This document shows positions 34,022 through 42,283 of a stretch of DNA of 64,000 nucleotides, piece by piece (the stretch's first letter is position 1; each line of letters opens with the position of its first letter). Origin of the DNA: JACVRX01 sp046726315. GTDB lineage: Bacteria; Actinomycetota; Actinomycetes; Jiangellales; Jiangellaceae. The stretch lies in NCBI GenBank assembly GCA_046726315.1, contig JBKPAG010000002.1, positions 20,370 to 84,369 on the forward strand, in the 5' to 3' direction. The position numbers and the translations under genes are program-made. The notes under the pieces are model-generated. The model searched no databases, was not told the origin of the DNA, and saw only the letters and a program-made list of their open reading frames with translations.

Positions 34022-34815
34022 CCGACGGCCACCTCGACGCCACCGAGCTGGCCGAGTACGACGAGGGACTGCTCAGCCCTCCTCGGGTGAGCCAGGTCGA
34101 ATCCCATCTCGCGGAATGTACGAGCTGCACGGCGGTGCTCGGGCAACTCGGCCAGGTCCGAGCCCGCCTGGCCGACCTACCGGCAGAGATCACGATGCCG
34201 GCGGGCGTGGCCACGCGGATCGACGACGCGCTGGCGCACGAGCGCGCGCAGCCGGACCGCGAGGTCAAATCGGAACGCATGGCGACCGTTCACCCCATTC
34301 GTCGTCGGCTCCCCCGGCTGCTGGCGGCGGCGGCCACGGTTGCCGCGGTCGGGTTCGCCGGCTACGTCGTCGCAGTGTCCGGCGATGGCAACGACTCTGG
34401 TGATGCCGATACCAGCGCGGAAGGTGCGGCTGATGCAGGGAGCGGAGACGAGAGCGGCGCCGGGGGCAGCCTTGATGAACAAGCGACCGGAGGTCAGGCC
34501 GTGCCGGAGCCACCGCCAGCGCCGGACGAACGGACCGCACTGACCGAGCAGATCCAGGCGGTCGCTTCCGCCGCTCTCACGTCCGGCAGCGGCGCGTCCG
34601 CTCCCCAGCGACTGGCCGACGACTGTGGTCTGGTCCTAGCCAGTGAACTCGGTGCCGAGTTGATCGGCGTTGCGGGCACCGATGTCGCGCAACCCGGAGC
34701 TGTGCTCGTTGTCGTCGAGTCTGACCAGCCGGGCGTGGCTGAGGGCTACGTCCTACCGGATTGCGGAGCGGGTGCGGCCGAGGCGCTGCGTCAGCTGACC
34801 GTACCTGTCGAATGA
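34018..34815 (+). CDS. Membrane-anchored zinc-finger anti-sigma factor for SigM
   Basis: The N-terminus has the anti-sigma zinc motif SHLAECTSCTAVL (HxxxCxxC), followed by helices that hold the sigma factor. One transmembrane helix lies near residues 100-120 (LLAAAATVAAVGFAGYVVAV). A Gly/Glu-rich linker and a conserved extracytoplasmic domain complete the 265 residues. The ATG overlaps sigM by 4 bases, preceded by AGGAGG (34001-34006). Equivalent to Rv3912. It should keep SigM at the membrane until an envelope or oxidative signal releases it. The inducing signal and any regulatory protease are unknown. Confidence 0.9.
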   Translation: MTDGHLDATELAEYDEGLLSPPRVSQVESHLAECTSCTAVLGQLGQVRARLADLPAEITMPAGVATRIDDALAHERAQPDREVKSERMATVHPIRRRLPRLLAAAATVAAVGFAGYVVAVSGDGNDSGDADTSAEGAADAGSGDESGAGGSLDEQATGGQAVPEPPPAPDERTALTEQIQAVASAALTSGSGASAPQRLADDCGLVLASELGAELIGVAGTDVAQPGAVLVVVESDQPGVAEGYVLPDCGAGAAEALRQLTVPVE

Positions 34816-34911
34816 CGGCTCGTCGGCGCCGGTCCGCCGCCCGCGTCTCGGGAATCGCAGCAGCCTAGGATCCGTTGAAACATGCGACAACCTCAACGGA
34901 AGGTATCAGCG

Positions 34912-35895
34912 TTGACTGACGTCCGGAACGTCATCATCATCGGCTCCGGCCCCGCGGGGTACACCGCGGCGATTTACGCGGCCCGAGCTCGGCTCGAGCC
35001 GCTCGTCCTGGAGGGCTCGGTGAGCTGGGGCGGCGCGTTGATGAACACGACGGATGTCGAGAACTACCCCGGCTTCCGGGACGGCATCATGGGCCCGGCG
35101 CTCGTGGACGAGATGCGCGCGCAGGCCGAGCGGTTCGGCGCCGAGATCGTCACGGACGACGTCGAGACGGTTGACCTCGCTGGCGAGATAAAGATCGTCC
35201 GGGACGGTTCCGGCACCGAGTATCGGGCCCGGGCCGTGATACTCGCGATGGGTTCTCGCTACCGCGAGCTCGGGCTGCCGAACGAGCAGCGGCTCTCCGG
35301 CCATGGAGTGTCCTGGTGCGCGACCTGCGACGGCTTCTTCTTCCGGGAGCAGGACATCGCGGTCGTCGGTGGTGGGGACTCCGCGATGGAGGAGGCGACC
35401 TTTCTGACCCGGTTCGCGCGGAAGGTATACGTGATCCACCGCCGCGACGAACTGCGCGCGTCGAAGGTCATGCAGGAGCGTGCCTTCGCCAACGACAAGA
35501 TCGAGTTCATCTGGAATGCCGAGGTCGTCGACATTCTCGGCGAGGACAAGGTCTCCGGCCTGATCCTGCGCGACACGATCACTCACGCCGAACGAGCCCT
35601 GAACGTCACCGGCCTGTTCGTCGCTATCGGCCATGAGCCTCGTTCGGAGCTGGTCGCGGGCCAGGTGCACCGAGACGAGAACGGCTACGTGATCGTCGAC
35701 AACCCCACGACGCGAACGAATGTCATCGGCGTCTTCGCCGCCGGCGACCTCGTTGACCACATCTACCGGCAGGCGGTCACGGCCGCCGGTACCGGGTGCC
35801 AGGCCGCCCTGGATGCCGAGCGCTTCCTCGCCGCGTTCGAGGACACCGCGACCTTGGCCGAGCCCGCTGCCGAACTGGCGGCGGTCGATCACTGA
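34912..35895 (+). CDS. trxB: Thioredoxin reductase (NADPH)
   Basis: Reduces thioredoxin with NADPH. FAD loop VIIIGSGPAGYTAAIYAARARLEPLVLEG, redox pair in GVSWCATCDGFFF (CxxC), NADPH loop VVGGGDSAMEEATFLTRFARKVYVIHRRDELRAS, and C-terminal FAD motif GVFAAGDLVDHIYRQAVTAAGTGCQAALDAERFL. I prefer TTG 34912 with GGAAGG about 9 bases upstream; ATG 34882 (ten residues longer, MRQPQRKVSA) is the alternative. A short inverted repeat CCGTTGA/TCAACGG (34872-34899) straddles that ATG. It lies 25 bases upstream of trxA and downstream of the SigM pair, consistent with thiol-stress control, though no promoter is proven. Confidence 0.95.
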   Translation: MTDVRNVIIIGSGPAGYTAAIYAARARLEPLVLEGSVSWGGALMNTTDVENYPGFRDGIMGPALVDEMRAQAERFGAEIVTDDVETVDLAGEIKIVRDGSGTEYRARAVILAMGSRYRELGLPNEQRLSGHGVSWCATCDGFFFREQDIAVVGGGDSAMEEATFLTRFARKVYVIHRRDELRASKVMQERAFANDKIEFIWNAEVVDILGEDKVSGLILRDTITHAERALNVTGLFVAIGHEPRSELVAGQVHRDENGYVIVDNPTTRTNVIGVFAAGDLVDHIYRQAVTAAGTGCQAALDAERFLAAFEDTATLAEPAAELAAVDH

Positions 35896-35920
35896 CCATC
35901 AACTCATCGGAAGGATCGCT

Positions 35921-36244
35921 GTGGGCGATATCAAGCACGTCACCGACATCGACTTCGACCGGACCGTTCTGCAAAACGACAAACCGGTCCTGGTCGAATT
36001 CTGGGCCGAGTGGTGCGGCCCATGCCGAATGATCGCCCCGGTTCTGGAAGAGATTGCCGTCACGCAGAACAAGCTCGACATCGTCAAACTCAACGTCGAC
36101 GAGAACCCGGAGACGGCAGCTGCCTACCGCATAACCTCCATTCCGGCGTTGAATGTCTTCTCCGCCGGGCAGGTCGTCAAACAGATCATCGGCGCCAAGC
36201 CCAAGGCTGCCCTGCTACGCGACCTCGAGGACTACACCTCCTGA
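35921..36244 (+). CDS. trxA: Thioredoxin
   Basis: A 107-residue thioredoxin with the active site FWAEWCGPCRMIAPVLEEI (WCGPC), the conserved VDENPETAAAYRITSIPALNVF (cis-Pro after SI) and GAKPKAALLRDLEDY C-terminus. Start GTG 35921 is supported by GGAAGGA upstream. It acts as the general cytoplasmic disulfide reductant fed by the preceding trxB. The amidase gene follows after about 80 bases. Confidence 0.97.
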   Translation: MGDIKHVTDIDFDRTVLQNDKPVLVEFWAEWCGPCRMIAPVLEEIAVTQNKLDIVKLNVDENPETAAAYRITSIPALNVFSAGQVVKQIIGAKPKAALLRDLEDYTS

Positions 36245-36323
36245 CCTGACGGCGGCCCAGCGACAAGCAAGCCGCAGGTACGATCGCCGGAAGCTCATCC
36301 TGCGAGAGGGACGGCGCCGACCG

Positions 36324-37469
36324 ATGACCCCCCAGCGTTACCGGCTCGGCGACACTGGCCCGGCTGTCGCGGAGATTCGGGCGAAGCTCTATCAGCTCGG
36401 CTTGCTCGACGACCGTGGTTCGGACGTGTTCGACGACGACGTCTACCGCGCGGTCTTGCTGTTCCAGCAGGACCGCGGTCTTTCGGCGGATGGTGTCGTC
36501 GGCGCTACCACGTACCGGGTGCTCGACGAGGCCCGGTGGCGGCTGGGTGATCGTCTGCTGTCCTATGTGGTGGCGAACCCACAGGCGGGTGACGACGTGC
36601 TGAGTCTGCAACGGCGCCTATCGGAACTCGGCTTCGAGGTCGGCCGGGTCGACGGCGTGTTCGGTCCGCGGACCGGTGAGGCACTTCGTGAATTCCAGCG
36701 CAACGTTGGCCTTCCGGCGGACGGCACGTGCGGGCCCGGCACGTTCAAGGCTCTTGCCCGGCTCGCGCCGATCGTGACCGGTGGCCGACCGGACAGCCTG
36801 CGGGCGCGCGAAGCGTTGCGGCAGGCGGGCACCCGGCTGTCCGGAAAAGTCGTCGTCGTCGACCCCGGCCACGGTGGGCCAGACCGAGGAAACATCGGTC
36901 ATGGGCTCGAGGAAGCCACGATCGTCGAAGACCTTGCGGCCCGCATCGAAGGTCGACTGGGCGCCACAGGGGTCCAGGCCTACCTGACCCGTGGCGTGGT
37001 GCTCAGCGAAGAGCTCGAGGAGTACACCCGAGCCCATTTCGCCAACGAAGCGAACGCCAACCTGGTGATCTCGTTGCACGTCGACGCCCATCCGAACCCC
37101 GCTGCCAGCGGTGTTGCCACCTACTTTTATGGCAGCGATCGTCCCGAAAGCGACCGACCAGGGGTGAACAGCGTCATCGGGGAGACGTTCGCAGGGTTGA
37201 TTCAGCGCGAGATCGTTGCCCGCACCGACCTGGTTGACTGCCGAAGCCATGCGAAGACATGGGACCTGCTGCGGCACACCCGAATGGCGGCCGTTCGAGT
37301 CGAACTCGGCTACGTCACCAACGGACGCGATGCCGAACGGCTCGCAGACCCCGCATTCCGCGATGTCGTCGCCGAAGCCATCGTCGTCGCGGTGCAGCGG
37401 GTCTACCTTCCCTCTCACGAGGACGCGCAGACCGGCGCGCTACGCCTGCGTGATCTGGCCGGCGCCTGA
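36324..37469 (+). CDS. N-acetylmuramoyl-L-alanine amidase domain protein (CwlM-like) with two peptidoglycan-binding domains
   Basis: The 381 residues contain two PG_binding_1 repeats (RLGDTGPAVAEIRAKLYQLGLLD ... SADGVVGATTYRVLDE and DDVLSLQRRLSELGFEVGRVDGVFGPRTGEALREFQRNVGLPADG). An Amidase_3 domain follows with zinc/catalytic residues in VVVDPGHGG, the Glu of GLEEATIVEDLA, ISLHVDAH and RVELGYVTN. No signal peptide is present, as for mycobacterial CwlM (Rv3915), which acts in the cytoplasm as an activator of MurA. All zinc-site residues are kept here, so hydrolase activity remains possible. ATG 36324 follows GAGAGGG. Last gene of the trx cluster. Confidence 0.92.
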   Translation: MTPQRYRLGDTGPAVAEIRAKLYQLGLLDDRGSDVFDDDVYRAVLLFQQDRGLSADGVVGATTYRVLDEARWRLGDRLLSYVVANPQAGDDVLSLQRRLSELGFEVGRVDGVFGPRTGEALREFQRNVGLPADGTCGPGTFKALARLAPIVTGGRPDSLRAREALRQAGTRLSGKVVVVDPGHGGPDRGNIGHGLEEATIVEDLAARIEGRLGATGVQAYLTRGVVLSEELEEYTRAHFANEANANLVISLHVDAHPNPAASGVATYFYGSDRPESDRPGVNSVIGETFAGLIQREIVARTDLVDCRSHAKTWDLLRHTRMAAVRVELGYVTNGRDAERLADPAFRDVVAEAIVVAVQRVYLPSHEDAQTGALRLRDLAGA

Positions 37470-37537
37470 GGTTCGCTCCGTGCGGCCACTACGATGCGTT
37501 ATCGGGCGATCGCCTGGCTGCACTTCGGGAGGCCATC

Positions 37538-38163
37538 GTGCACGCCGCTGGCCGGCGGTTGACCACTCTCACCCTTGACAACCTCGGCGACCTTCCTCAG
37601 CCGTGCCGGTCCTGCGTGAGCTGGGACTGGATCCAGTCGCGGCTGCGCGCGCCAGCCAGGCAGGAGACGCAGCGCTGGAGAAAGAAGCGTGGGTGTCGGC
37701 CGTGCTGCTGGAGTGGGGCAGCTGCGGAGTCCTGGCCTACGTCGGAGAGACGCCGGTGGGCCACATTCTGTATGCGCCTCCGATGATGGTCCCTCGGGCG
37801 GACACGTTTCCCACCAGTCCAGTGAGCCCCGACGCGGTGCTGCTGATGACTGCCTTCATCAGGCCGGAGCGGCAGGGCAGCGGCATGGGACGCGCACTGG
37901 TTCAGGCCGCAGCACGCGATCTGATCCAGCGAGGGGTTCGTGCGATCGAGGCGTTCGGTGACGCGAAATGGGAACGGCCCGCCTGTGTCCTGCCGGCGGA
38001 CTACCTGGCTGCAATCGGTTTCGAGACAGTCCGGCCACACCACCATTGGCCACGGTTGCGTCTCGATCTGCGCTCGAGCCTCGGCTGGCGTGAGGACGTC
38101 GAAGTTGCCGTCGAGCGCATCTTCGGCTCGGTCGTCCGCGAGCCAGTTCTACGGCCTGTTTAG
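37538..38163 (+). pseudogene. GNAT-family acetyltransferase, frameshifted near its N-terminus
   Basis: The N-terminal frame starts at GTG 37538 with GGGAGG just upstream and reads TLTLDNLGDLPQPCRSCVSW, the conserved beginning of the GNAT protein next to cwlM in actinobacteria. The frame then changes, and the rest continues as LDPVAAARASQAGDAALEKEAWVSAVLLEWGSCGVLAYVGE ... RPERQGSGMGRALVQAAARDL (acetyl-CoA loop) to 38163. Restoring one base at about 37625-37627 (TGGGACTGG) would join the two. A GTG at 37603 opens the long frame but has no ribosome site and would omit the conserved start. Either a real one-base deletion or a sequence error. Convergent with, and overlapping by 4 bases, the FAD monooxygenase remnant. 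Confidence 0.85.
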
Positions 38164-39297
38164 CTCGCCCCTTGGGTTGCCTTTGCACCTGATCCCGCAC
38201 CGGGCGACTTCGCCGCGATCAATGTCCGGGTCAGGCCCCGAGCTCCGATCAGTCGCAGCAGATTCCGGATCGTGAAGTACTTCCGCATCGGCACGATGCC
38301 GGCAAACACGCCGAGGAACCGGTCGACCTCTTCCTGCCGGCCACCGAGGGAGTCGAGCAGCAGTCGTATCCGTGGATCCAGCTGCAGTGCCGCCAGGGCG
38401 AGAGTGAATTGGAACATGGGCCGTCGCTCCGCGTCTCGATGGCGCCGGCAGCCCTGCAGGGCCGCCGCCAACGGCACACTGCCACCCAGTCCATCGATTA
38501 CGGCGGCGGAGAGCCGCTCGGCGTCGACGAACGCGTTGCCTATCCCCTGCGCAGTGATCGGGTCCATCACCACACCGGCATCAGCGACCAGGGCCCAGCC
38601 GGGTCCATGCGGTACCCGTAGGTGATTGGGCAGGTCTGGAGTGGTTCGGGTGCGTTCTGCCGGTTGGCCGCTGCGCACCCGCTCGCCTAGGTCCCCGAAT
38701 CGGTCCAGCGTTCGGAGGTAGTCCCTTCGATATCGGCCCGGAAGTTCGAAACTCGGCGATGGGGGCTGCTACGTACACCATGGTTAGGTCGTCGTTCGTC
38801 GGAAATACGGCAGCGGCTCCACCAGGACGGTGGTGCAGTTCACCGACATCGACGGGGACTCCGGACCAGTAACTATAGGACCCCATCGTCATCGCCGGCT
38901 GCCGTCGGCTGTAGCGCGCGGACACCCCATCTGCGCCAGCGAGTGCTTACCGTCCGCACCCACGACGAGGGAAGCGAAGTCTGTGACAACGGCTCGGCCG
39001 CTGTCGCGGCCGCGAACGCCGGCCACGCGACCGCCGGTCCAGACCAGTTCGTCGACATGGAACGCCTCGCGAATCTCGGCGCCGAAAGCGCGGGCCGCGT
39101 CGACCAGGATGGCCTTTGTCGAGCAGGCCCCAGCGTCGCAAGCACGCCACAGCAGGCACCTGCACCTGATGCGTCGATCGTGTATCGCTCGGAAACCTGG
39201 CCCGATCGACGACCAGCACGGCCATGCCCTGTCTGGCGAGCAACATCGCCGTCGAGGCGCCGGCTGCCCGGGCACCGACGACGATCACGTCATACAC
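38160..39297 (-). pseudogene. FAD-dependent monooxygenase/oxidoreductase, multiply frameshifted
   Basis: Four consecutive frames make up one flavoprotein. From GTG 39297: VYDVIVVGARAAGASTAMLLARQG (FAD loop) to CLRRWGLLDK. Then, in another frame, AILVDAARAFGAEIREAF ... LVVGADGKHS. Then MTMGSYSYWSGVPVDVGE ... TNDDLTMVYVAAPIAEF. Then RYRRDYLRTLDRFGDLGERVRSG ... HGPGWALVADAGVVMDPITAQGIGNAFVDAERL (second FAD motif) to the stop. Breaks lie near 39090-39130 (with an apparent internal deletion), 38905-38925 and 38741-38752. Intact relatives are PHBH-type hydroxylases or tetracycline-destructase/rifampicin-monooxygenase-like enzymes. It is divergent from a TetR gene, its likely repressor. Inactive as read. 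Confidence 0.85.
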
Positions 39298-39325
39298 CGC
39301 TGCTCCAATCGTCGCTGCGTCCGGG

Positions 39326-39408
39326 ATGCCAACAACTGTTGGCATCTCAGATTGGTTTCACCCGATGAACGAAGTCAACGTGTGTTGGCACTTAGTCAAC
39401 GCTTGTTG
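39326..39408. promoter_or_regulatory. Three CAAC-N4-GTTG operators between FAD monooxygenase remnant and tetR
   Basis: Sites at 39330-39341 (within the perfect inverted repeat ATGCCAACA-AC-TGTTGGCAT, 39326-39345), 39376-39387 and 39397-39408 share CAAC-N4-GTTG. The last two are 21 bases apart centre to centre, two helical turns. They occupy the divergent promoter region, so they are probably bound by the adjacent TetR protein. Confidence 0.7.
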
Positions 39409-39423
39409 GTCTACGGTGATGCC

Positions 39424-40008
39424 GTGACCACCGGGCGGAAGCCTCGTCGTTCGGACCTGACCCGGGCCGAGATCATGCGCGCGGCTCAGGCGCGGTTCGC
39501 CGCCGACGGCTACCAGCGGGCGACCATCCGCGCGATCGCCGCAGACGCCAACATCGACCCATCGATGGTCATGCGTTACTACGGCACCAAGGCCCGGCTG
39601 TTCGCCGCTGCAGTCGATATCGACCTGCGGCTGCCGGATCTGGCCACGATCCCGAGACGACGCATGGGCGAAGCCTTGGTCGCTCACTTTCTGGCCCGCT
39701 GGGAAGGCGATCCCGCCGACGATGCACTGCTCATCCTGCTCCGCTCGGCGGCAACCGATGACGCAGCAGCAGAGCGCATGCGGACAATCGTTCGTCACCA
39801 GCTCGCGCCAGCCATCAACAGAGTTGTCGCCAACCCGGCCGAGGCAGCCCGGCGAGCCGGACTCGTCGCCACGCAGATGCTCGGTCTGGCCTTGTGTCGC
39901 CACGTCCTTCGACTACCGCCGGTAGCGTCGCTCAGGGCTGACGCCGTTGTGGCTGCGATTGGACCAACGATCCAGCGGTATCTGACCGGCCACGCCAGGC
40001 GATTCTGA
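39424..40008 (+). CDS. TetR-family transcriptional regulator
   Basis: A 194-residue repressor. DNA-binding domain: RRSDLTRAEIMRAAQARFAADGYQRATIRAIAADANIDPSMVMRYYGTKARLFAAAV, a clear TetR helix-turn-helix with MRYYGTK. The rest is the ligand-binding helical domain ending LRADAVVAAIGPTIQRYL, like TetR_C_17-type mycobacterial regulators. GTG 39424 is taken as start; the open frame upstream runs antisense to the flavoprotein. It probably represses itself and the divergent flavoprotein via the three operators. With the flavoprotein broken, its remaining function may be autoregulation or distant targets. Confidence 0.88.
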   Translation: MTTGRKPRRSDLTRAEIMRAAQARFAADGYQRATIRAIAADANIDPSMVMRYYGTKARLFAAAVDIDLRLPDLATIPRRRMGEALVAHFLARWEGDPADDALLILLRSAATDDAAAERMRTIVRHQLAPAINRVVANPAEAARRAGLVATQMLGLALCRHVLRLPPVASLRADAVVAAIGPTIQRYLTGHARRF

Positions 40009-40012
40009 CTCA

Positions 40013-40030
40013 GCCCGGCTTTCGCCGGGC
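40013..40030. terminator. Hairpin between convergent tetR and parB
   Basis: GCCCGGC-TTTC-GCCGGGC forms a 7-bp perfect stem with a 4-base loop in the 25-base gap between the two stop codons; a bidirectional terminator by position. Confidence 0.7.
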
Positions 40031-40033
40031 GCA

Positions 40034-41089
40034 TCAGGTCCAGTTAGCCCGGGACAGCTCGAGTCGACTGGTTGCCACGGGGTCTGGCGTGATGGAGCTG
40101 ACGATACGTTCCAGGTCATCGAGGCTGGCGAACTCGATGATGACCTTGCCTTTTCGTCGGCCCAGGTCGACCTTGACCCTGGTGTCCAGGCACTCGGAGA
40201 GGGTGGCGGCGATATCAGCGAGTCGAGGGGCCACTGGCCGGCCAGCATGCGACCGGCGAGCCCTTGGGGCCGTGTCTGAGCCGACCGCGACGATCTCTTC
40301 GACCGATCGGACGCTGAGCCCTTCGGCGACGATGCGTGTGGCCAGCTGCTCCTGGGTCGCGACGTCGGTCAGGGCGAGGAGAGCCCGAGCATGCCCGGCG
40401 GACAGGACGCCTGCTGCGACCCTGCGTTGAACGGCGGGCGGCAGTTTGAGCAGCCGCAGTGTGTTGGAGATCTGCGGCCTGGACCGGCGGATCCGGGTCG
40501 CGAGCTCGTCGTGCGTGCAACCGAAGTCATCGAGCAGTTGCTGATACGCCGCCGCTTCCTCGAGTGGGTTGAGATTGGTGCGGTGCAGGTTCTCCAGCAA
40601 CGCGTCCCTGAGCATGGCGTCATCGCGGGTTTGGCGCACGATGGCCGGGACTGCCACTAGGCCTGCCTGGATGGCTGCCCGCCACCGGCGCTCGCCCACG
40701 ACCAACTCGAACCGCCCTGCTGCCACGGCCCGCACCACAATCGGTTGCAGCAACCCGACTGCACGGATGGACTCGGCGAGTTCGGACATTGCGTCCTCGT
40801 CGAAGACCGCACGCGGCTGCCGCGGGTTCGCGGTGATCGCCTCGACTGGGATCTCGGTGAAGTACGCGCCCGTCACCGGTACGAGCTCGTCGATACCCGC
40901 GTCGTCACTTGTCAGATCGCCGCCACCAGTCGCCTGCGTTTCACGTGCAACGTCTGCACCGTCGTCAGCGGGGGCCGTTTCGTCGGAACCGGCGATGAAC
41001 ACATTCACGGGCGTTTGGCGGTCCCGGCTGGTACTGGTCGGGATCAGGGCTCCGAGCCCCCGACCGAGACCGCGTCGACGCTCGCTCAC
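40034..41089 (-). CDS. parB: Chromosome-partitioning protein ParB
   Basis: A CTPase clamp that loads at parS and spreads to form the segregation complex. The 351 residues show the N-terminal ParA-interaction tail (MSERRRGLGRGLGALIP), the nuclease-like CTP-binding fold (ANPRQPRAVFDEDAMSELAESIRAVGLLQPIVVR, VGERRWRAAIQAG, LLENLHRTNLNPLEEA), the HTH (DDFGCTHDELATRIRRSRPQISNTLRLLKLP), and a C-terminal dimerisation domain with LGRRKGKVIIEFASLDDLERI. The start abuts the parA stop. It targets the parS near 43114 and probably a weaker site inside its own gene. Confidence 0.97.
   Translation of the reverse strand: MSERRRGLGRGLGALIPTSTSRDRQTPVNVFIAGSDETAPADDGADVARETQATGGGDLTSDDAGIDELVPVTGAYFTEIPVEAITANPRQPRAVFDEDAMSELAESIRAVGLLQPIVVRAVAAGRFELVVGERRWRAAIQAGLVAVPAIVRQTRDDAMLRDALLENLHRTNLNPLEEAAAYQQLLDDFGCTHDELATRIRRSRPQISNTLRLLKLPPAVQRRVAAGVLSAGHARALLALTDVATQEQLATRIVAEGLSVRSVEEIVAVGSDTAPRARRSHAGRPVAPRLADIAATLSECLDTRVKVDLGRRKGKVIIEFASLDDLERIVSSITPDPVATSRLELSRANWT
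40937..40952. promoter_or_regulatory. parS-like site inside parB (13/16)
   Basis: CGTTTCACGTGCAACG matches the consensus TGTTTCACGTGAAACA at 13 of 16 positions, with the central TTTCACGTG intact. parS copies inside or next to parAB are common. Coding constraint of parB could also produce the match. Confidence 0.45.
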
Positions 41090-42283
41090 TCACCCTCCTC
41101 TCGTCGGTCCGGCCGGTGCAGCGCCGCGCTCAGCCATCTCGCGGGCCGCCTCGAGGTATGACAGCGCGGCGGTCGAGCCTGGGTCGTACGTCATCACCGT
41201 CTGGCCATAACTGGGCGCTTCACTGACCCGAACAGAACGCGGAATGGCGGTCCGCAGCACCGTATCGCCGAAGTGCCGCCGAACCTCGTCCGCGACCTGG
41301 GCGGCCAGCCGAGTTCGCCCGTCGTACATTGTCAGCAAGATCGTGGTCACGGCCAGTGACGGGTTGAGGTGAGCCCGTACCAGATCGATGTTCCTGAGCA
41401 GCTGGCTCAGCCCTTCCAGGGCGTAGTACTCGCACTGGATCGGGATCAGCACCTCGTCACCGCCGACCAATGCGTTGACGGTGAGCAGACCCAGCGACGG
41501 CGGGCAGTCGATCAGGACGTAGTCGAAGCTGCTGCCCTCGTCGAATCCGGCCAGGTAGGCCGCCAAGGCCTTCTGCAGCCGCGACTCCCGGGCGACCACG
41601 GACACCAACTCGATCTCGGCGCCGGCGAGGTCGATCGTTGCCGGTACGCAGGACAGCCGCTCGATGCCATCGACGCGCGCGACGACCTCTGCCATCGCCA
41701 TCCCGTCGATCAGCACGTCGTAGACACTGGGGATGTCGGCATGGTGGTCGATCCCGAGCGCCGTGGATGCGTTCCCTTGCGGGTCGAGGTCGATGACCAA
41801 CACCCGAAGCCCATGCAGGGCGAGCGCGGCAGCAAGATTCACCGCTGTCGTCGTCTTGCCCACGCCACCCTTCTGGTTGGCCACGACCATGATTCGAGTC
41901 GACGCCGGCGCGGGCAACGGCAATCGGCGACGATCCACGGCTCGTACTGCTGCCGCGGCTTGTTGCGCGATGGGCGGGTCCTGCCCGAAGTCGTTCAACG
42001 TCCGGGCAGCCGTGGCGATCTCGGTCGCTGTGACGTGCGGCGCCCTGCGAACTGCTGGTGAGGTGATCACCGCGTCGGCTATGACCCGGTCCGTCGTGGT
42101 GCTTGCCGCTGACGTAGTGCCGATCGCATGCGTCGAGGCATCGCTCTGGACGGCATCTCGCCGGTCGTCTGGCCAGCCAAGGTTCGTGCCTGCGCCGTCG
42201 CGGTCTTCTGCTCCGGGACCGTTTCCGCCGGCGGACTCAGACTCGGGCCAACCCAGCCCGGAGTGCGTCGCGGACACGGTCAT
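41090..42283 (-). CDS. parA: Chromosome-partitioning ATPase ParA (Soj)
   Basis: A Walker-type ATPase that pulls ParB-parS complexes apart. The deviant Walker A KGGVGKTTTAVNLAAALA (near residue 138) is preceded by a long, low-complexity extension of about 125 residues typical of actinobacterial ParA. Walker A' region VLVIDLDPQGNASTALGI and Walker B YVLIDCPPSLGLLTVNAL are intact, as is the C-terminal TAIPRSVRVSEAPSYGQTVMTYDPGS. It overlaps rsmG by 4 bases and abuts parB, so rsmG-parA-parB is one coupled operon. Confidence 0.97.
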   Translation of the reverse strand: MTVSATHSGLGWPESESAGGNGPGAEDRDGAGTNLGWPDDRRDAVQSDASTHAIGTTSAASTTTDRVIADAVITSPAVRRAPHVTATEIATAARTLNDFGQDPPIAQQAAAAVRAVDRRRLPLPAPASTRIMVVANQKGGVGKTTTAVNLAAALALHGLRVLVIDLDPQGNASTALGIDHHADIPSVYDVLIDGMAMAEVVARVDGIERLSCVPATIDLAGAEIELVSVVARESRLQKALAAYLAGFDEGSSFDYVLIDCPPSLGLLTVNALVGGDEVLIPIQCEYYALEGLSQLLRNIDLVRAHLNPSLAVTTILLTMYDGRTRLAAQVADEVRRHFGDTVLRTAIPRSVRVSEAPSYGQTVMTYDPGSTAALSYLEAAREMAERGAAPAGPTRGG

